Origin: Flavipsychrobacter sp.
GTDB taxonomy: Bacteria; Bacteroidota; Bacteroidia; Chitinophagales; Chitinophagaceae
Assembly (NCBI GenBank): GCA_016787265.1
Contig: JAEUVF010000007.1
Coordinates: 18,619-82,618 of the forward strand
Reading direction: 5' to 3'
DNA: 64,000 nucleotides
The notes beneath the pieces are model-generated. The model searched no databases. It was not told the origin of the DNA and saw only the letters and a list, made by a program, of their open reading frames with translations. Positions within the stretch are counted from its first letter, which is position 1. Each line of letters opens with the position of its first letter. Shown here piece by piece: positions 1 to 8,435 of the stretch. The position numbers and the translations under genes were made by a program.

Positions 1-521
1 TGCTTGCTGCCGATCCCACCAAACCGAATCCAGCAGGGGGATTTTTCAACACAGAAACCAAACAGGAAACCAAAGGAGTGGAAGTGGATATCAAAGGTCA
101 GCTCGTTAAGGGATTGGACGTGATTATTAATTATGCATTCACTGAAGCCAAAGTAGTGGATCATCCTGAAAAAGCAGCCATCGGTACCCAGGTGGCAGGC
201 TCCAGCAGACATATTCAGAATGCCTGGCTGAATTATCGCCTGGATCGGGGAAAATTAGCCGGATTCGGTATTTCAATGGGTTACCAATACCAGGCAAAAA
301 GATCACCCTGGTTTGTGTTTGATGGTACCGAAAACAGTCTGCCCGATTATTTCAGGATGGATGGCAGCCTTTCTTACCAGCGCAAGAATATTGGATTTAA
401 CCTGGTCGTGAATAATATTCTGAATAAGTACCTGTATTCCGGCGCGCCGTATGCAGATTTTTTCTACTGGCAGGCAGAACCAGGAACCAATCTACGGTTC
501 ACGGTTGGGTACAAATTTTAA
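1..521 (+). CDS. TonB-dependent receptor, C-terminal fragment (cut by window edge)
   Basis: The frame is open from position 3, the first whole codon, to the stop at 519-521, so the gene starts outside the window. About 172 residues are visible. They alternate polar and aromatic strands like outer-membrane beta-barrel hairpins and end in an aromatic C-terminal strand (FTVGYKF), the usual barrel signature for BAM insertion. The segments 'AWLNYRLD', 'NNILNKYLYSG' and the terminal strand resemble TonB-dependent siderophore receptors. The PepSY membrane gene 18 bp downstream is a common partner of such receptors and supports a role in ferric-siderophore uptake. The ligand cannot be named without the N-terminal plug domain. 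Confidence 0.85.
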   Translation, partial: LAADPTKPNPAGGFFNTETKQETKGVEVDIKGQLVKGLDVIINYAFTEAKVVDHPEKAAIGTQVAGSSRHIQNAWLNYRLDRGKLAGFGISMGYQYQAKRSPWFVFDGTENSLPDYFRMDGSLSYQRKNIGFNLVVNNILNKYLYSGAPYADFFYWQAEPGTNLRFTVGYKF

Positions 522-539
522 TCCTGGAAACGAGTTGTC

Positions 540-1688
540 ATGACAATCAAAAAATGGATAGCCAGCATACATCTCTGGCTGGGCCTCACATCAGGAGTGC
601 TGGTAGTATTTCTTGGCATCACGGGCTGTTTGCTGGCATTTGAAAAAGAGATTCGAAACCTGACCGAAGCCTATCAGTTTGTTGAAAAACAGGATAAACC
701 TTTTTTGCCACCTTCACAGTTAAAAGAAATTGCAGCAAAACAGTTGAATGGAAGACCTGTTGTTGGACTCGAATATGGGAGTCCGGGTAAAGCAGCCTTT
801 GCCGCCTACTATGACACCGTTGCCTATACCATTGTTGCAATGAATCCTTATACCGGAGAAGTGTTGAAGGTGAAAGACATGACAAAGGATTTCTTTCGCA
901 TTGTATTAAACGGTCACTTTTATTTGTGGTTGCCACCTGCAATTGGCAGGCCTATTGTTGGTTCGGCAACATTGGTGTTTTTAATTATGCTGATCAGTGG
1001 TATTGTATTGTGGTGGCCGAAGAACAAGGCCGCCATCAAGCAACGATTTTCCATCAAGTGGAATGCGAAATGGAGAAGAGTCAATTACGACCTGCACAAT
1101 GTGCTTGGTTTTTACATGAGCTGGATCGGAATCTTCCTGGCAATAACTGGCCTCGTTTGGGGCTTCGACTGGTTTGCGGATGCTACCTACTATGCAACAT
1201 CCGGAGGAAAGAAAAGACCTCCACATGAGCATCCGGTTTCTAATCCGAAAATTGCAGGAAATACAGATCTGGTCGCGGATCAGTTGTGGGCACATCATCT
1301 GGCCAATATGACTGACAAAGAAAGCATCACGGTTTTTTATCCCGTTACGGAAACGGATCCTTTGGAAATGGGAGTCAATCATAGGCCTGGCACTTACTAC
1401 AAAGTAGATTACTATCACTACGATCGATATAGTGGCGAAGAATTACCTGCTACCGGATCCTATGCGGGTGGATTTGAGGATGCCAGTCTGGCTGATAAAC
1501 TCGTACGCATGAATTATGATATCCATGTTGGCGCGATATTGGGTTTGCCGGGAAAATTTCTTGCATTCTTTGGCAGCCTCATAGCTGCATCACTCCCTGT
1601 AACCGGATTTCTCTTATGGAGAGGAAGAAGAAAAAAGAAAACAAAATCTCAGGTGCAGGCACGTGAAGTTGTTTTGCAACCTGCCTGA
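540..1688 (+). CDS. PepSY-associated transmembrane protein
   Basis: A 382-residue inner-membrane protein with about four hydrophobic helices (roughly residues 10-35, 143-160, 188-212 and 340-358) and a periplasmic PepSY-like region between the first two. The N-terminus (KKWIASIHLWLGLTSG) and the motif 'DLHNVLGFY' are typical of the PepSY_TM family, which includes PiuB-like proteins and siderophore-uptake reductases. A basic Arg/Lys tail follows the last helix. It lies 18 bp after the TonB-dependent receptor and is probably cotranscribed with it. The likely role is an accessory step of iron uptake, such as ferric-siderophore reduction, but the reaction is inferred from family context only. Confidence 0.87.
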   Translation: MTIKKWIASIHLWLGLTSGVLVVFLGITGCLLAFEKEIRNLTEAYQFVEKQDKPFLPPSQLKEIAAKQLNGRPVVGLEYGSPGKAAFAAYYDTVAYTIVAMNPYTGEVLKVKDMTKDFFRIVLNGHFYLWLPPAIGRPIVGSATLVFLIMLISGIVLWWPKNKAAIKQRFSIKWNAKWRRVNYDLHNVLGFYMSWIGIFLAITGLVWGFDWFADATYYATSGGKKRPPHEHPVSNPKIAGNTDLVADQLWAHHLANMTDKESITVFYPVTETDPLEMGVNHRPGTYYKVDYYHYDRYSGEELPATGSYAGGFEDASLADKLVRMNYDIHVGAILGLPGKFLAFFGSLIAASLPVTGFLLWRGRRKKKTKSQVQAREVVLQPA

Positions 1689-1746
1689 GGCTGCTGACAT
1701 AGGGTTGACAATAACCCTGCTAGATTTGTGAAAATTTATCAGAACT

Positions 1747-2208
1747 ATGAGCCAGGTCAACCTATCCTCGATGAAAATTATTGGTATTACAGTAAGAACT
1801 TCCAATGCTTCAGGTGCATCCGGAACGGATATTCCGGCGCTTTGGAATCGTTTTATGGCTGAAGAAATGCTATTAAAAATTCCTAACCGAATCAATGATA
1901 CGATCTACTGCGTTTATACCGATTATGAAAGCGATCACACCAAACCCTATACTACACTGTTAGGATGCCAGGTAACTGAACTGGATGTTATTCCGGAAGG
2001 AATGACTGGTATTGAAATTCCCATGGGAACTTATGAGCAGATAACCGTTTCAGGAAATTTACTGGAAGGTATTGTTTATAATGCCTGGGTGGATATCTGG
2101 CAGCGCCCACTGGACAGAACATATACAGCAGATTTTGAAGTATATGATGGAAAAGCTGCTGACATGTCGGCCGCAGAAGTGAACATATTTGTGGGTATTC
2201 GGAGCTGA
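1747..2208 (+). CDS. GyrI-like / AraC effector-binding domain protein
   Basis: A 153-residue stand-alone effector-binding domain of the GyrI/SHS2 fold. Visible family features are an early alpha segment 'IPALWNRFM', the strand 'IYCVYTDYESDHTKPYTTLLG', the 'GTYEQITVSG' strand and the closing 'YTADFEVYD' segment. It has no DNA-binding helices and no signal peptide, so it is probably a cytoplasmic small-molecule binding protein. Its last 133 bp lie antisense to the 3' end of the EEP-family gene on the other strand. Confidence 0.8.
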   Translation: MSQVNLSSMKIIGITVRTSNASGASGTDIPALWNRFMAEEMLLKIPNRINDTIYCVYTDYESDHTKPYTTLLGCQVTELDVIPEGMTGIEIPMGTYEQITVSGNLLEGIVYNAWVDIWQRPLDRTYTADFEVYDGKAADMSAAEVNIFVGIRS

Positions 2209-2960
2209 ATCGTTGACAATACGGGTAAATGATCGGAGTGGTGGATGGGAGGAACTTTCGATTGTAGAGGCTTCCCTTTCAACCTTGAATTGAAGAAAAT
2301 ATAATCGATTGTTTTATCTGGCGCTTCTGTTGGAAAACTGGGTTGATCCAGATCAGAGGCAGCAGTCAATTGCGATAGGAGCAGGCGAATTTCGGGTTGT
2401 TCAGGTGTTGCATTCAGATCTCCCACAAAAATAGCTGGCAGTTTCCTTTTTTTCAGATACTGCAATACTTCCTCCGCCTGTTTCAATCGGGTAGCTGCAT
2501 CCAGTGAGAAATGCGCATTGGCAAAAAGCACCCTGCCCCGTCCTGGAATATCCACTTCTGCAACTATTAGGGCCAATGATTGCCGGAGGCTATCCGGTTT
2601 TAATAAACTCAATCTGATATTCTCCACCTTTTTGATGGGATAGCGCGACAGAATTCCTTGTCCGTATGCACCTCCCTGATAGGCAAAATGACGCACAAAA
2701 GCAACATGCATTCCGGTAATGGCTGCGAGTCGTTGCATGTGGTCGATTTGCCCGGAACGGGTGCACACACTGTCCACTTCCTGCAAACCAACCAGGTGAG
2801 CCTTTGAACCCAGAATAAAATAACCAATCGAGTCCAGGGTATTTCGCTCGTCTTTATCAGCACCGTGGTGAATATTATAACTCATAACGGTGATGCCTGG
2901 TTGTTGACCAGCAACATTGAGTCCTGCAAACATTACGAGGACTGCCAATAAATAAGCCAT
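2076..2960 (-). CDS. endonuclease/exonuclease/phosphatase (EEP) family secreted protein
   Basis: The start at 2960 gives a clean signal peptide (MAYLLAVLVMFAGLNVAGQQ). An upstream extension would overlap the preceding gene. Motifs of the DNase I-like EEP superfamily are 'MSYNIHHG' near the N-terminus, the metal-binding Glu in 'GLQEVD', 'GDLNATPEQPE' and 'DYIFF...HHSDHLPV' with the catalytic Asp-His. Probable function is a periplasmic phosphodiesterase or phosphatase. The fold ends near position 2202, but the frame continues for about 41 more codons antisense to the neighbouring gene. This suggests the original stop codon was lost. Confidence 0.85.
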   Translation of the reverse strand: MAYLLAVLVMFAGLNVAGQQPGITVMSYNIHHGADKDERNTLDSIGYFILGSKAHLVGLQEVDSVCTRSGQIDHMQRLAAITGMHVAFVRHFAYQGGAYGQGILSRYPIKKVENIRLSLLKPDSLRQSLALIVAEVDIPGRGRVLFANAHFSLDAATRLKQAEEVLQYLKKRKLPAIFVGDLNATPEQPEIRLLLSQLTAASDLDQPSFPTEAPDKTIDYIFFNSRLKGKPLQSKVPPIHHSDHLPVLSTIQLRIPTNMFTSAADMSAAFPSYTSKSAVYVLSSGRCQISTQAL

Positions 2961-2964
2961 GAAT

Positions 2965-3246
2965 TTATTTGTGCTGCATATTACGCACTTCATTCCACAC
3001 AAAATCTTCGATTTCATCAAATAGAAAGCGTTCTCTTTTTCTGCCTTTGGTCTCTTCTTCGAATTTGTTGGTGAGGTTGAGTGCCAGCTTGTACAGTTCA
3101 TCAGTGGCAGACTGATCAAGCATTTCAGCAAAACTCTTGGGTTGTTTTCCTTCTTCCAGGCTACGGATATAACATAACACTTCTACTACCTCAAAATGTG
3201 TTTTTTGCCAGGATTCAAAACCGTTTGGAAATTCCGGTGTTCCCAT
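2965..3246 (-). CDS. small hypothetical cytoplasmic protein
   Basis: I do not recognise this family. The start at 3246 (MGTPEFPNGFESW) gives 93 residues and avoids overlapping the upstream gene, whose stop is at 3287. A longer start at 3336 is possible. The protein is mostly helical and acidic, has no signal peptide or membrane segment, and is rich in aromatic and charged residues (e.g. 'FLFDEIEDFVWNEVRN'). It ends 4 bp before the EEP-family start, so the two are likely cotranscribed. Confidence 0.6.
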   Translation of the reverse strand: MGTPEFPNGFESWQKTHFEVVEVLCYIRSLEEGKQPKSFAEMLDQSATDELYKLALNLTNKFEEETKGRKRERFLFDEIEDFVWNEVRNMQHK

Positions 3247-3286
3247 GTTGAATAGTTTTAGGTTCTCGTATTCAACTAAATTTAAC

Positions 3287-3937
3287 TCATTTACCGGTAT
3301 AAACAAGTTTTCTGAAATCTCCTCCACTGCCGGCACCCAGAAAGATTCCGATTTTACCTGATTTGGCAGTGCGTAAACGGGTTACTTTCAAAGCCGGACT
3401 TGCATTTCCATTAATCAGGGCAATAACTTCGGTGTCAGTAACGTGGATGGTCATACTAAACCAGTTATTTGGCTCCGGAGGAAATTGTATGGCATTTTCA
3501 AATTCGGCATTCCGTTCGTCTCTCAATTTTTTCCAGGTAAATTCCGGATGAGCGATGTACTGGATTGAATGAATTCTTCGAACAGAATCTATAGCCAGGA
3601 AATTAAAGGGACGGCAATACACAGCTTCGAACGTTGAATCATTTTGTCCGCTGAAAGCCAGCCCGACAAAACTTTTCTGGATCTCATCCTTGCCCCTTAA
3701 CTCCAGTGTGAAGGTGCCGGTAGAAAGGTTCTCAATTGGCATCCAGACAATGCCTTCTCCTGCTGATTCCGAAACCTTGATATAATCAGACTGTTCATCG
3801 GTTTCGATACTGATCGTTCGGTTAATTGCATGCAGTTTCCCCTTTTTTTGCAATTGAGAGAGTCGAAGTGTTTTCTGCGCGGATACGGTACCTGAAAGCA
3901 CCAGCAGTCCAACTAATAGTGTAGTTATTTTATTCAT
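3287..3937 (-). CDS. secreted concanavalin A-like (DUF1080-type) protein
   Basis: The ATG at 3937 gives a signal peptide (MNKITTLLVGLLVLSGTVSAQ) and a mature chain of about 195 residues. Alternating beta strands with 'FTLELRGKD', 'SFVGLAFSGQND', 'NNWFSMTIHVTDTEVIALING' and 'SGKIGIFLGAGSGGDFRKL' match the jelly-roll concanavalin-like fold shared by DUF1080 and LamG-type proteins. No catalytic residues can be assigned by eye. Probably a periplasmic or surface protein that binds or cleaves carbohydrate. Confidence 0.7.
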   Translation of the reverse strand: MNKITTLLVGLLVLSGTVSAQKTLRLSQLQKKGKLHAINRTISIETDEQSDYIKVSESAGEGIVWMPIENLSTGTFTLELRGKDEIQKSFVGLAFSGQNDSTFEAVYCRPFNFLAIDSVRRIHSIQYIAHPEFTWKKLRDERNAEFENAIQFPPEPNNWFSMTIHVTDTEVIALINGNASPALKVTRLRTAKSGKIGIFLGAGSGGDFRKLVYTGK

Positions 3938-4021
3938 AGGTTTTCTAAAGTTGACCGCAAATACTATCAAAATCGTTAAAATGGAATGTTAAGAATGATG
4001 AACTTGATAAGCTGACTTCAT

Positions 4022-4432
4022 CTAAGAAAAAACATGTGCAATGGCCGCAATAATTACTGGCGTAGTACTATTGGATGTTTCTGTCTTTACAAGTTTGCCA
4101 TCAACAATTATTTCCATCTTTATAGATACGGGTGTGGAAGTCGTGGTGTTATTATACCGTAAGGAAAGTACCACTCCATCTCCAACAGATACTCTTTTGG
4201 AAATTGTTTTTGTAAAGGGGAGCGCCTGATTGGTAAGGTCGGTATTTCCTCCGGTTTCATTGGTAAAGCTCAACAGATTGAGAGGCCCTGAAATACCTGA
4301 AATGGCTGTGACTTTGTATTCAATTTTTACCGTCTTAGGATAACCTGGATTGCTGTCCTTACTGCAGGAAAATAAAATGATGGAAAGTAAAATCACCAGC
4401 AAACGGGCGGGATTAAACAGGATAGCTTTCAT
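4022..4432 (-). CDS. small lipoprotein, possibly MmpS-like
   Basis: The start at 4432 gives MKAILFNPARLLVILLSIILFSC, a lipoprotein signal with its cysteine at residue 23. An in-frame start at 4447 is also possible. The mature part, about 113 residues, is a single beta-rich domain with many Ser/Thr ('ISKRVSVGDGVVLSLRYNN', 'KMEIIVDGKLVKTE'). This resembles the small beta domain of MmpS-like lipoproteins in Bacteroidota, but the match is by eye and the function is unknown. It stands alone. Confidence 0.6.
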   Translation of the reverse strand: MKAILFNPARLLVILLSIILFSCSKDSNPGYPKTVKIEYKVTAISGISGPLNLLSFTNETGGNTDLTNQALPFTKTISKRVSVGDGVVLSLRYNNTTTSTPVSIKMEIIVDGKLVKTETSNSTTPVIIAAIAHVFS

Positions 4433-4559
4433 AAAATTGTTTCTCACAATACTAGCTTTAAAACCGATTTATTTTTTAGTAAATCAATTGAATGCAGACA
4501 ATAGGGCATAGACTACAGTTATCACTTGCTGAACGGTTTTTGAATACTGTACAATTCCG

Positions 4560-4577
4560 ATACGAACTTTTGCGTAT
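4560..4577. promoter_or_regulatory. inverted repeat ATACG-N8-CGTAT, candidate operator
   Basis: ATACGAACTTTTGCGTAT: perfect 5-bp arms separated by 8 bp, ending 52 bp before the ATG of the lipoprotein gene at 4630. The same arms and spacing occur at 8369-8386, and with one mismatch at 6427-6444. The spacer ends in TTG in all three when read in the same orientation. Inferred to be a binding site for the NarL-type regulator encoded at 5736-6392. Confidence 0.6.
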
Positions 4578-4629
4578 TGCAGCAGTCTGGAATTAGCGGG
4601 ATTTTTATTCCACTTTTAAAATCCAGTAT

Positions 4630-5739
4630 ATGAAATGCATACCAGTATGGCTGGTCATTTGCACCGGCTTATTTATTTCCTGTACCAAAAGCAAAGAGGA
4701 TGACTCCCCAACCAACGCAGCCTTTGAACTGATGGAGCAACTGCCAGGGGAACCGCGGTTTTATGAACAGGCCGATCTGGTCATCCATAATAATCAACCC
4801 TTCGTTAGTGCTACCAGCTCGGAATTCGGCAACCGGAACAGTGTCTTTCTCTTCCCTTTACAGGATGGTTGGCGCAAATATGAACAACCCAACCAGGAAT
4901 TTGTACTGCTTACCTCTTTTAATAATACGCTTTATGGCATCATGGAATTTCGGGAACCTTATCAGGCGGGACAGGTTTCCACCTTCCGTTATTCCTATTT
5001 CCTGTACAAGTGGATCAATTCGGCATTTGAAAACATAGCCCGGCTTGATTTCACCGATCATAACGGAGTGGCTCAATCGCCGTTGCAGAATCTGCGCTGG
5101 TATAAAAACCAGGGCAGACTGCAACTTGCTGCGCAACAAAGTAATGGTACCAGTTTTTTATGGAATCTCACGCTGGAACGTTTTGATCAGAAACAGGAAA
5201 TAGGGAACTCCGGACTGAACCAGATCGTGATTCCTTCTACGGCCGGTATCAATTTCACTTCTTACCGACAGATTAACGGAGCTTTTGACCGGCTGGATAT
5301 TGTTCAAAATTATTTCTTCAATGGTCAGTCGTTGCAGGTTGGCAAGGAGCATGTGTTTCAGGAAACCCTGGACGGCAGTTTTGACAATACCTGGCTGTTT
5401 TATGCAGGCATGGGCAATGCATTGTATGGAATCCGTGCCAATCAATTGCGCAACCTGGATGCAGATCAAACCATAAAAGAGCTGGCAGATGGATTGAGTT
5501 TCCAGGTTTCCAGCATTAAATCTGCTAACGGTAAGCTCTATATGCTGATTGGAAAAGGCGATGCGGACTGTAAAAAAATGGGTGTATTTGATGGCGCCAA
5601 TTTTAAAGAATATACCTACTCCCTGCCCGATGAACTGGATCCCTGCTCCCGCTTACTCGATGTGGAAGAGGTAAATGGCAAGCTCTACTGCCTGCTGCTT
5701 AGTAACCGGCAACTGGCTGTGGTACAGCGATCGCTTTAA
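4630..5739 (+). CDS. hypothetical lipoprotein, possible beta-propeller
   Basis: A 369-residue protein with a lipoprotein signal (LFISC, Cys at residue 18). I do not recognise a named family. The mature region is a series of beta-rich segments with repeated patterns such as 'NNTLYGIMEF', 'GNALYGIRA', 'NGKLYMLIGKG' and 'NGKLYCLLLS', i.e. about four N/G-x-LY repeats that suggest a propeller-like fold. It ends 4 bp inside the convergent regulator gene. The shared inverted repeat upstream suggests it is a target of the adjacent two-component system. Confidence 0.65.
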   Translation: MKCIPVWLVICTGLFISCTKSKEDDSPTNAAFELMEQLPGEPRFYEQADLVIHNNQPFVSATSSEFGNRNSVFLFPLQDGWRKYEQPNQEFVLLTSFNNTLYGIMEFREPYQAGQVSTFRYSYFLYKWINSAFENIARLDFTDHNGVAQSPLQNLRWYKNQGRLQLAAQQSNGTSFLWNLTLERFDQKQEIGNSGLNQIVIPSTAGINFTSYRQINGAFDRLDIVQNYFFNGQSLQVGKEHVFQETLDGSFDNTWLFYAGMGNALYGIRANQLRNLDADQTIKELADGLSFQVSSIKSANGKLYMLIGKGDADCKKMGVFDGANFKEYTYSLPDELDPCSRLLDVEEVNGKLYCLLLSNRQLAVVQRSL

Positions 5740-6392
5740 GAAATCCAGTTGTTTCGCATGGCGGCATTGATGGCACTTACCTTATTGTTCACCTGCAACT
5801 TTCGGTAAATATTTTCCAGGTGCTTACGAACCGTTCCTTCGCTGATTGCCAGGCTGGCCCCGATCTGCTTATATCCCAATCCGTCTTTTAATAATTCAAG
5901 TAATTCGATTTCTCTTGGAGTAAGGTTGCAGTCGGGTTGCTGATCGGATCGCTTTGGTTTGGAAGATTCTGCAGCACGAATATAGTTCAGGGCTTTCAGG
6001 GCAATACTGGCCGACATGGCAGCCCCTCCAGCAATGGTTTGCTGAATGAAGGAGATCAGTTCGGTACCGGTTTCATCTTTCAGCAGGTATCCACTGGCGC
6101 CGGCTAAAATCGATTGAAAGATTTTTTCATCATCATCAAAAGTGGTCAGCATGATGACTTTACATTGAGGATAACGTTCTGCTATATGCGCAGTAGTTTC
6201 AATACCATTGAGCTCGGGCATTTCAATGTCCATTAATACCAGGTCAACGGACTGACCTTCCATTTTTTCCAGTAGCTCGGCCCCATTGCCTGCTTCAATA
6301 CATACCTGGACTGTTGTATCCTGTGCCAGTTTTTGAACAATGGCAATTCTTGCACGGGCATTGTCTTCTGCTATCGCAATTTTAATAGACAT
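5736..6392 (-). CDS. NarL/FixJ-type (LuxR HTH) response regulator
   Basis: A 218-residue two-domain regulator. The receiver domain (about residues 1-120) has the acidic pair Glu9-Asp10 and phospho-acceptor Asp55 in 'LVLMDIEMPELNG'. The C-terminal LuxR-type helix-turn-helix is 'LTPREIELLELLKDGLGYKQ' followed by 'ISEGTVRKHLENIYRKL'. It follows the histidine kinase on the same strand with a 34-bp gap, so the pair forms one two-component system. A copy of the ATACG-N8-CGTAT repeat lies in that gap and over the kinase stop codon, which suggests autoregulation. Confidence 0.93.
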   Translation of the reverse strand: MSIKIAIAEDNARARIAIVQKLAQDTTVQVCIEAGNGAELLEKMEGQSVDLVLMDIEMPELNGIETTAHIAERYPQCKVIMLTTFDDDEKIFQSILAGASGYLLKDETGTELISFIQQTIAGGAAMSASIALKALNYIRAAESSKPKRSDQQPDCNLTPREIELLELLKDGLGYKQIGASLAISEGTVRKHLENIYRKLQVNNKVSAINAAMRNNWIS

Positions 6393-6426
6393 AGTACAAA
6401 TCTATTGATTCAATAAAGCAATTGCC

Positions 6427-6444
6427 CTACGCAATACTGCGTAT
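6427..6444. promoter_or_regulatory. inverted repeat, third copy of ATACG-N8-CGTAT
   Basis: On the minus strand the site reads ATACGCAGTATTGCGTAG, with one arm mismatch. It covers the kinase stop codon and ends 34 bp before the regulator start codon at 6392. It keeps the 8-bp spacing and the TTGCGTA half of the other two sites. Confidence 0.5.
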
Positions 6445-8304
6445 CAAAGGGAGCTCAATTGTCAACCTGGTCCCGTTTCCTTTTTCACTTTGGATCTCCA
6501 GGGTTCCATTGAGTTCTTTCACACGTTCCCGCAGGTTCCGAAGGCCTGATCCCATACTCTCATTGCTTGTATCCATTCCTATTCCTGAATCACTTATGCT
6601 GGCTGCCAATAGACCATTTTCTGCCTTTAACTGAATTGTCACCAGGCTGGGATTGGCATGCTTTAGTGCATTGGTTACTCCTTCCTGGATGATGCGAAAT
6701 AAATGCGTTGCAATTTGATTGCCCAACGCAAGGTCAGGATTGCCGGTAACAGGCAATACTTTTACCTGCGCGATTTTTTTATAGTAATCAATGAGTTTGG
6801 AATTAAAGGCAGACAGACACACTTCCGGATTGTTCATAAGCCATACCGTTTTTCGCAATTCGGCAATTGTTTCATCTGTAAGCTGGCGAATATCCTGTAA
6901 AGGAACGGATGGATTAGCTCCTTCATCCGCCTGCTCAACTGAGGCCTTGATAAAAGTGAGATAAGAGCCGATATTATCATGTAGCTCTCGTGAGATCTGC
7001 ATGCGCTGATCATTGAGTCGAGCCATCTCCTGCGCACCTGCTCTTAGTTTTTGCTGCTTGAAATAAAGCAGTGCAATTATTATCCCCGATAAGAGCAGTA
7101 CTGTCACCCCGCCTAAAGCCAGGTTTCGGAATCGCAAACTGGCTTTGCTTTTTTCCAGGGCTGCGTCTTTCTGTGCCGACTGATACCTGGTTTCCAATTC
7201 GGCTGAAACTTTAAGCATCTCATTTTCTGTAAAGCGATTTTTCTCTGCTTCATGAAGTCCCAGATAATATTGCATACTATCTGCCCGCTGGAGTCCACCA
7301 TAAGCAATAGCTGTTTGAAGGTATATGCTAATAAGCTGCTCTGATAATCCGCCTGCTGCTGCAACGGGCAGCGCCTGTTTCAATTGTTCCAGCGCAGCTT
7401 TGAATGATCCGGTGGCATTATAAGCAATAGCGAGTGTGGCTCTAGCACTGGCCAGTTCTCCATCGAGTCCTATGGATTTACGCAGTTCGATACTCTGTTC
7501 CGCCAGGCGAATAGCTTCAGTAAAATCTTTTTTTCCAATGAAAATATTGCTCAGATTATTGAGCGCGGCAGATTGCGCATAGATGTTTTTAGAGGCCCCG
7601 GCAATATCCTGCGCTTTGCGGTAATAAATCAATCCGTTTGGTGTGTCCTTTGTTTTCAGGTAGGTATTACCGATATTAACCAGTGTATTTGATAATTCGT
7701 AGGAACGGTTCAGGGATTCCAGTAACCCCGCGCTTTTGGTTTGGTACTCGATGGCTTTTGCATAGTTGCCCATCGTGAAATACAAGGACCCGATATTCCC
7801 CTGCACCTGGGCAGATTCAAATACCTTGTTCTCTTTTTCATAATAAGCCAGGGCCGATGTGAACTGCAGCATGGCGCTGTCCAGTTTGCCGGCTTTATAA
7901 TAACAGTTACCTAATTTGAGTTGGATGGATGCCGTACCGCTGGAATCCTTCAATGATTTTCGAATCGTCATGCCTGTGGATAGTTCTGCAATAGCGGCAT
8001 CCAGGTTTCCTTTAAGCAGCAGGGCCGTGCCATAATCATTGCGGGCCTGCGCTTCCAGGGTTGGATTTGATGTTCTGGACGCTACTGCTACAGCCTGCTG
8101 ACCGTAATGGATAGCCGAATCTATGGAAACAGACAGGTAGGCCCAGCAGAGATCGCTGAGCAGCTTAGCCTGTTCAGCTGCATTGGTTGTTTTTTTGAAA
8201 ACAACTTTCAGGGAATCAGTCTCGGAATTGTTTTGAGCCGTCAGCAGCAATGCATTCAGCACAAATGCCAATAGCAGTACTGCAGGTTTAAAAACTATGT
8301 ACAT
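6427..8304 (-). CDS. TPR-containing sensor histidine kinase (HisKA_3)
   Basis: The start at 8304 gives a signal sequence (MYIVFKPAVLLLAFVLNALL) and a 625-residue protein. About 350 residues of periplasmic TPR repeats follow (e.g. 'GNIGSLYFTMGNYAKAIEYQ', 'VNIGNTYLKTKDTPNGLIYY'), then a transmembrane helix (LALGGVTVLLLSGIIIALLYF) and a short coiled-coil. The HisKA_3 domain has His442 in 'ISRELHDNIGSYL'. The ATPase domain has an N-box 'RIIQEGVTNALKHA', G1 'DSGIGM' and G2 'GSGLRNLRERV', so it looks active. Its partner is the regulator directly downstream. The stimulus is unknown; TPRs suggest sensing through protein contact. Confidence 0.93.
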   Translation of the reverse strand: MYIVFKPAVLLLAFVLNALLLTAQNNSETDSLKVVFKKTTNAAEQAKLLSDLCWAYLSVSIDSAIHYGQQAVAVASRTSNPTLEAQARNDYGTALLLKGNLDAAIAELSTGMTIRKSLKDSSGTASIQLKLGNCYYKAGKLDSAMLQFTSALAYYEKENKVFESAQVQGNIGSLYFTMGNYAKAIEYQTKSAGLLESLNRSYELSNTLVNIGNTYLKTKDTPNGLIYYRKAQDIAGASKNIYAQSAALNNLSNIFIGKKDFTEAIRLAEQSIELRKSIGLDGELASARATLAIAYNATGSFKAALEQLKQALPVAAAGGLSEQLISIYLQTAIAYGGLQRADSMQYYLGLHEAEKNRFTENEMLKVSAELETRYQSAQKDAALEKSKASLRFRNLALGGVTVLLLSGIIIALLYFKQQKLRAGAQEMARLNDQRMQISRELHDNIGSYLTFIKASVEQADEGANPSVPLQDIRQLTDETIAELRKTVWLMNNPEVCLSAFNSKLIDYYKKIAQVKVLPVTGNPDLALGNQIATHLFRIIQEGVTNALKHANPSLVTIQLKAENGLLAASISDSGIGMDTSNESMGSGLRNLRERVKELNGTLEIQSEKGNGTRLTIELPLIRSIA

Positions 8305-8368
8305 ACGGTGGTTGGGTTCTGAAGTGAATTTAAACAATTCACACAAACGGAAAGGGGTATACGCAGTA

Positions 8369-8386
8369 ATACGAAGAATTGCGTAT
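8369..8386. promoter_or_regulatory. inverted repeat ATACG-N8-CGTAT, candidate operator
   Basis: ATACGAAGAATTGCGTAT, perfect arms with 8-bp spacing, ending 49 bp before the ATG of the secreted protein at 8436. An extra ATACG half-site lies at 8359-8363. The site is between the divergent kinase gene (start 8304) and the secreted protein gene, so it could control both. Confidence 0.6.
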
Positions 8387-8435
8387 TGTGGATGGACCGG
8401 AATGTCTGGATTTTTACCAAAAAATGTATTTCCCC

